A stretch of DNA of 10,495 bases from Euperipatoides rowelli (lineage: Eukaryota > Onychophora > Udeonychophora > Euonychophora > Peripatopsidae): assembly GCA_003024985.2 (NCBI GenBank), contig PXIH01S0074454.1; one strand, given 5' to 3'. The translations under genes and the position numbers were made by a program. The notes beneath the pieces were generated by a model. That model had not been told where the DNA came from and did not search any database. It saw only the letters and a program-made list of their open reading frames with translations. Below are positions 6,504-10,495 of this stretch, in pieces. How positions within the stretch are numbered: the stretch's first letter is position 1; the number at the start of each line of letters is the position of its first letter.

Positions 6504-7471
6504 CAGGGGCGAATTTACGAGTGGGCGCAATGGGCGTGCGCCTAGAGCCCAGAATTTTGAGGGGCCCCACCCCTAAATTTTTTTTTATAGTATGCACAGA
6601 CCTTTTGTAAGTTTTATCTATGTTAATAAACAATTAGTGGCCCCAAATTTGGATAAACTCTACCCCTAAAAAAAAATTTATTTGGTATACACAGACCTAA
6701 GTTAGTTTTATCCATGTTAACAACAGTCAGTGGCCCAACTTTTGAGGTGCTCCACCCCTAAATAAATAAAATAATTTTGGTATGGTATATCCATAGTCAG
6801 TCCCAGCCCCCCCCCCCCCAATTTTGAGGAGCCTCACCCCTAAATAAAACAAATATTTTTGGTAGGCTATATACAGACCTATAGAGGCTTTATCCATGTT
6901 AATAAACATTGTCAGTTTTTAAACAGTAATATTGACTTTTCACATTACAATTGGTAGGTCCATTTTAGTAATTAGAGAGATCTAGTCTATTAAATATTTC
7001 TTTTACATTTAATCTTGCCTTAAAACATTAAAATTTATGAAAAACTACATTTATCAATTTTCTAAAAGATGGACTTTCCCCAAGACCAGGAGGCCCCTTA
7101 TCTTGTGAAAAAAACTCTGGCTTCTTGTACTAAAATTTACTTAATATGGCCTCTCACCTCTGCCTGAAAAATGAAAGAATGGTCGATTGAATGTTGACAT
7201 TGTAAAAGCCGAAAAAGTATCACAGGGTGTAAAATAATTTAAAACATTTTTTTCAATGCTGGAAAAAGCAGTCAGTTTACAGAGAAATTTACTCACAGAA
7301 ACTGACCACTGTTTCCAGCAGTGAAAAAAAATTTGCATTTAAAAGTATCCAAATTTACTTTTTTTAAAAAATTTCTGCTACTGGGTCCCCCCCCCCCCCC
7401 GACACCCTTCTGGACTAGGGGCTCCATATTTTTTTGGGCCCAGGGCCCAAAACATCTAAATCCTCCCTCTG
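6504..7471. mobile_element. Non-autonomous DNA transposon, about 968 bp, nested in the LINE remnant
   Basis: Seen: the left end CAGGGGCGAATTTACGAG and the reverse complement of the right end, CAGAGGGAGGATTTAGATG, share CAG.GG...ATTTA. Both continue into GGGC/GGGCCC-rich sequence (6522-6535 and 7437-7449). C-runs occur at 6809-6820 and 7387-7400. No coding sequence is seen. Known: CAGGGGCGGATTTA-type TIRs with G-rich subterminal sequence are common in invertebrate MITEs. Target duplication is unclear: TACAT at 6496-6500 and 7474-7478 could be a 5-bp duplication if the true ends lie a few bases outside those given. The superfamily is left open. The insertion postdates the LINE fragment and the surrounding inverted repeat. 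Confidence 0.6.
6540..6916. repeat. Four-copy tandem array, 83-93-bp period, inside the DNA element
   Basis: Seen: each unit has GGCCCAA/AATTTTGAGG, then a CACCCCTAAA box (about 6568, 6661, 6753, 6836). Units 1, 2 and 4 continue with a GTATACACAGACCT-like segment and TTTATCCATGTTAA, and end near CAGTCAGT. Unit 3 lacks the middle segment. The units differ by substitutions and variable A/T runs, so the array is not newly expanded. Confidence 0.75.
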
Positions 7472-7636
7472 AATACATATAATCAACAATTAATTATGGG
7501 TTTACTATCATATGTTGTAACGATAATACAATAATCAGAAAATTAAACAAGACGTTTAGATTTTACACACAAAAAGAATTAAGGTTTTCAAGAACTTATG
7601 AATAGATAGAGATTGAATAAATTGGCTTCAACAAAG
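7472..7636. other. Central part of the large inverted repeat, no gene recognised
   Basis: This is the sequence between the nested DNA element and the right arm. If the DNA element is removed, it should continue the LINE fragment ending at 6503, but I recognise no LINE motif in any frame. Either the LINE was already truncated there or this part is too decayed. Confidence 0.4.
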
Positions 7637-7924
7637 CCTAAAATGCGTAAAGAACGATCTTCTTTATGAAGAAATGATAGTAAAAAAAATCTTAATAAAT
7701 ATTTCATCATCAATAGGCAAATTCAGTATAATAATCCCATTTTGTCGAAACAAACTTTGATTTGGATCTCTTTTCAATAGGAATATAAACATGGAATAAG
7801 ATACCAATTAAATACTTGAGATAAATTTTGGATAGTTTAAAAAAAAACATTGAAAAATATATTAGGACATTAAAATAGATTTCTATAAAGTATAAAAGCA
7901 AAAGAAAAACTGATGACAAAGTAA

Positions 7925-8160
7925 AAAAAAACTAGCGTCTGGGTATCAAACTTTGCACATTCCTCCCAAAACTCACATTGACGGCTGTTGATTAGTTAAC
8001 AGTTGGGCCAATAGAAGTTATGTCATAATATCAAAATTGATGGGGAAAAAAGGTATATTATACCTGTTGATTATCATAGGGTTGAGGCATAGTGAATTTC
8101 ACACCTAGTTGGAGTTAGGGTTCTGAGTAAAGTTAGGACTCTAAATAATAATAAAAAGGC
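7925..8160 (-). repeat. Dispersed repeat unit, inverted copy 3
   Basis: Seen: CATAGGGTTGAGGCATAGTG (8076-8095), then GGAGTTAGGGTT and AAGTTAGGACT (to 8140), is the reverse complement of the conserved CCCTAAC/CCCCAACCCTATG block of copy 2. Further left, CTAGCGTCTGGGTATCAAAC (7933-7952) resembles the inverse of the CCCAG/AGACG segment that follows copy 1. Confidence 0.6.
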
Positions 8161-8289
8161 ATCCGAGCCCTTACGCCATTTGTGAGCAATGCACAATGAT
8201 AAGTTTGATAAGATGCTAGTAGTAAAAAATTATACGAGGAGAGTGTAAAGTAATAGTGTATGTTTAGCAAACTACGGAGCATCATTGCA

Positions 8290-8510
8290 TCCAAAAACAG
8301 CCGTGGATTGCTTAAAAGTGGGGCTGACGGACATTACGTTAAAATGATAAAAAAAACGATCAAAAAGGTTTATTGTGCCTCTTAAAAATTATAGGGTTGG
8401 ACATAGTGAGTTTAATATGTAGTAGGAGTTCCAAGGTTATATTTAAAAATAATACTGCTATCCATGTTAATCTTGTCACATTCAGTTATATGCCATTGGT
8501 TGGTTTTGCA
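8290..8510 (-). repeat. Dispersed repeat unit, inverted copy 4
   Basis: Seen: ATAGGGTTGGACATAGTGAG with GTTTAATATGTAGTAGGAGTT (about 8391-8430) is the reverse complement of the AACTC..ACTACATATTAAAC..CCAACCCTAT block of copies 1 and 2. CGATCAAAAA (8357-8366) and GACATTACG (8331-8339) match blocks flanking it in copy 2. It lies about 310 bp from copy 3, echoing the tandem arrangement of copies 1 and 2. Confidence 0.65.
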
Positions 8511-8597
8511 GTCAAAGGTGCACCAGAGTTTGCTACCTAGACTATTGAAAAGTAAAGTTAAGGAAAGTCTATTAAGCAAAATAATGTAATTTTTAAA

Positions 8598-9230
8598 CTC
8601 GTGCATGTGCAAGCTGAGATGGAGGATGTAAGATCTTTGTTGTTAGTAATTTAGTTAATAATAAATTTGGTATAGAAAAGAAACAATATTTTCATGTTCA
8701 AATGGTGTTACTCCTGGTCGAGAAGTAGCTTTAATTTGACTTAGTTTTTCACTAACGAGTGTTGAATTTATACTTTCACTTTTGAAATAATATTACGTGA
8801 TAGATTGAATGATTTTTAACATTAAGCATAGATCAGACGAGATCTTTCCGTGTAATAAATCAAGTGAAATTATATTAAAGATGTCATGTGCTGTGCATAG
8901 ATGGCAGCACCTTGCAGTATTGTTATTGTATCTTGCCACTGGCTCTTTAATTTGTACTTTGTACCTTATGATTTATTACTGTGCATTAAAGTGAAAATTA
9001 AATAACGTGATGTCTCATAATATTTCTTTCTCTTAATATTTCTTAATTGCTGATAATTAGTTACTCATACTCATGGTAATACATCAGGCAAGTTAAGACA
9101 AAATGGCAGCTAAGTTACTTGAGGAATCAACTTTGATTTTTGCAATTGTGAATATAAGTGATGAGATTATTAGAATAACAGAACATGACATTTTTTAATA
9201 TTATTGTCAATTGTAATATGCAGAATCACA
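8598..9230. other. A/T-rich stretch with no gene recognised
   Basis: No transposon terminus, structured repeat or coding similarity was seen. The plus-strand ORF at 8809-8994 (61 codons) matches nothing I know and is within chance expectation. The first 40 bases may be the frayed outer end of the inverted repeat. Confidence 0.55.
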
Positions 9231-9945
9231 TTAAAGTCACCTGGATCAAAATATATTGCGGATTAAAAAATGCACATTTTCAAATCTGACAGTGAAAAAA
9301 TAAAATAAAAAAGCATATAGAGGTCACCAATAGACAACATCTATACGTCTATCCAGGGCAATCTAATGACATGTCTAGAAATCAAACATTTAAAAGGATG
9401 TCTTTTGGATATATGCATATATATCATATGACCGTTTATCTATTGATTTACGAAACTAGGAGGAGATTTCTAGCAAACTTCAAGACTCCTCCCCTTAACT
9501 TCTAATGAACTCCATACTTCCATGGCAAAGTAAATATTACAGTAAAAAAATAATTTTAACAATTTAAATGATTGGGAATATTAATATCTTATATTTTTAA
9601 AAAATAACAATCATTACACCTAGATAAGTTTAGAAATATGATTTATTTGGTATTTAGTATGCCCTATTGTACTGTCCTGTACTTAAGACTTAGGGGAGGA
9701 GTCTTGAAGTTTGATAGAAATCTCCTAGTTTTCGTAAATCAATAGATAAAAGATCACATGACATATGAATATATCCCATAGACATCCTTTTAATGTTTGA
9801 TTACTAGAGACATCATTAGATTGCCCTGGATAGAAGTATAGCCTTGTCTATTGGTGGCCTCTGTATGCTTCTTTATTTTTTCACCATCAGATTTGAAGAT
9901 TGTGCATTTTTCAATCCACAATATTTTTTGTCACAGGTGACTTAG
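9231..9945. mobile_element. Long-hairpin foldback element, about 715 bp
   Basis: Seen: the left arm (about 9231-9497) and right arm (about 9690-9945) are reverse complements over their whole lengths, with small indels and roughly 85% identity by eye. Outer ends read AAGTCACCTG (9234-9243) and CAGGTGACTT (9934-9943). Inner ends read CTTCAAGACTCCTCCCCT and AGGGGAGGAGTCTTGAAG. Long blocks such as CTATCCAGGGCAATCTAATGA are shared exactly or nearly so. The loop of about 190 bp is A/T-rich and non-coding. Target duplication is ambiguous: TAA before the left terminus and TAG after the right match at 2 of 3. Inference: a hairpin MITE, since the terminal repeats make up almost the entire element. Transcripts would fold into a long double strand. 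Confidence 0.85.
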
Positions 9946-10082
9946 AATCTTGATTTTTTTTTAAACAAATCACAATTTTGGCATCTACAATTTTATATAA
10001 AGGGTTTTTATTAATAATTAGGAGATGTTTTTCAAAACTTGTCTGATGTTAACCCCTAAATGAGTTTCTATGGACATCAGTG

Positions 10083-10104
10083 CCTTAATGGAATGCCATT
10101 AAGG
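10083..10104. repeat. Perfect hairpin, 9-bp arms, 4-nt loop
   Basis: Seen: CCTTAATGG (10083-10091), loop AATG, CCATTAAGG (10096-10104). It is flanked by a weaker ACATCAG/CTGATGT pair (10044-10050 and 10074-10080). No function inferred. Confidence 0.65.
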
Positions 10105-10331
10105 ATTATCGTCATACTAGCGTGTTCGGAAATCTTTCAATTTTTTTAATTTCAAACAAATTTTTATGGGAAAAAAATACATATAATTATTTAAGACATA
10201 TTAAAAAACTATATAAAAACCAAAAAGTTAGATTTTAATTGCATTTATTTTTAGAGAAATGATGATAAAAACACAAAACGGTTTTTAGCGTGAAGGTTAG
10301 TGTATATGTATATATAATAACTATATATATT

Positions 10332-10363
10332 TGTATATATGAAGTATCTGACTTCATATACAT
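10332..10363. repeat. Hairpin at the edge of a TA microsatellite
   Basis: Seen: GTATATATGAAG pairs with CTTCATATACAT (one mismatch) around a short loop TATCTGA. Such stems arise easily at microsatellite edges. Confidence 0.5.
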
Positions 10364-10495
10364 TCAGTCATTCCCTTCATAAATGAATGTCAAATGTTAG
10401 TTGACCCTCATTTCTTTGTCCTGGGTCATCATCATGCCATAGCCTCATTCAAAATTTACAAAGTGGTCTTATTTAGGCATCAGAATCAATCTCCA

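Larger units (their letters stand above)
7637..8597 (-). repeat. Right arm of the large diverged inverted repeat (partner 5098-6090)
   Basis: Seen on the minus strand: the same ordered blocks as the left arm, from outside (8597) inward: AAAAATTACATTAT, AATAGTCTAGGTAGC, AACCAACCAATGG, the CTCCTACTACATATTAA block, a second CCCTAACTCCAA block, AGACGC, AATGGGATTATTAT, and GCCTATTGATGATGAA near 7703-7718. The order and spacing match the left arm over nearly 1 kb. That is much stronger evidence than any single block, since identity within blocks is only moderate. The two arms may be terminal repeats of one element or two inverted family members. Confidence 0.6.
9946..10495. other. A/T-rich stretch with small hairpins, no gene recognised
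   Basis: No coding similarity or transposon end was recognised. It contains a perfect hairpin at 10083-10104, TA-rich microsatellite sequence at about 10309-10340, and a hairpin within 10330-10366. T- and A-runs are frequent. Confidence 0.55.

Noticed and set aside
7141-7478. Two overlapping minus-strand ORFs (7141-7338 and 7293-7478)
   Set aside because: Both lie within the non-autonomous DNA element; the glycine run in one comes from the C14 tract.
1-10495. CRISPR array, tRNA or rRNA gene
   Set aside because: No regularly spaced short direct repeats with unique spacers, no cloverleaf, and no conserved rRNA segment were seen on either strand.

Overview
The window looks like intergenic DNA from an animal nuclear genome, most plausibly an invertebrate. 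It is very A+T-rich (roughly two thirds or more by eye). It has long A/T homopolymers, TA microsatellites, one unresolved base (N at 1629), no densely packed ORFs and no ribosome-binding-site logic. I find no intact protein-coding gene, rRNA, tRNA or CRISPR array. The only coding similarity I recognise is a decayed piece of LINE reverse transcriptase (6215-6503). Short ORFs elsewhere run through repeats and read like chance translations. The species cannot be fixed from this sequence.

What fills the window is a layered set of mobile-element remains, mostly non-autonomous DNA transposons. From left to right: a hAT-like terminus cut by the window edge (1-89); an unannotated A/T-rich stretch; a 151-bp MITE with a perfect 8-bp target duplication (1016-1166); a stretch rich in perfect hairpins (1532-1798); two elements with CAGTGGCGG-type termini lying back to back across a TA microsatellite (1983-2206 and from 2252); a 739-bp hAT element (2443-3181); a 290-bp imperfect foldback (3260-3549); a 432-bp hAT element (3665-4096); and about 1 kb of A/T-rich DNA.

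The most interesting structure is at 5098-8597. It is a pair of diverged inverted arms of nearly 1 kb each (5098-6090 and 7637-8597). Each arm carries two tandem copies of a unit containing CCCTAA-type motifs. The centre holds the LINE remnant, which a 968-bp non-autonomous DNA element (6504-7471) has interrupted. That element contains its own four-copy tandem array. Allowing for this insertion, the original structure was about 2.5 kb and resembles a foldback or long-TIR element.

After about 630 bp without a recognisable feature comes a second, much younger-looking long hairpin (9231-9945). Its arms of about 260 bp match closely and its loop is about 190 bp. The window ends with A/T-rich DNA containing small hairpins. 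Nothing suggests an operon or pathway. The story is of successive insertions, and their order can be read from nesting and divergence.
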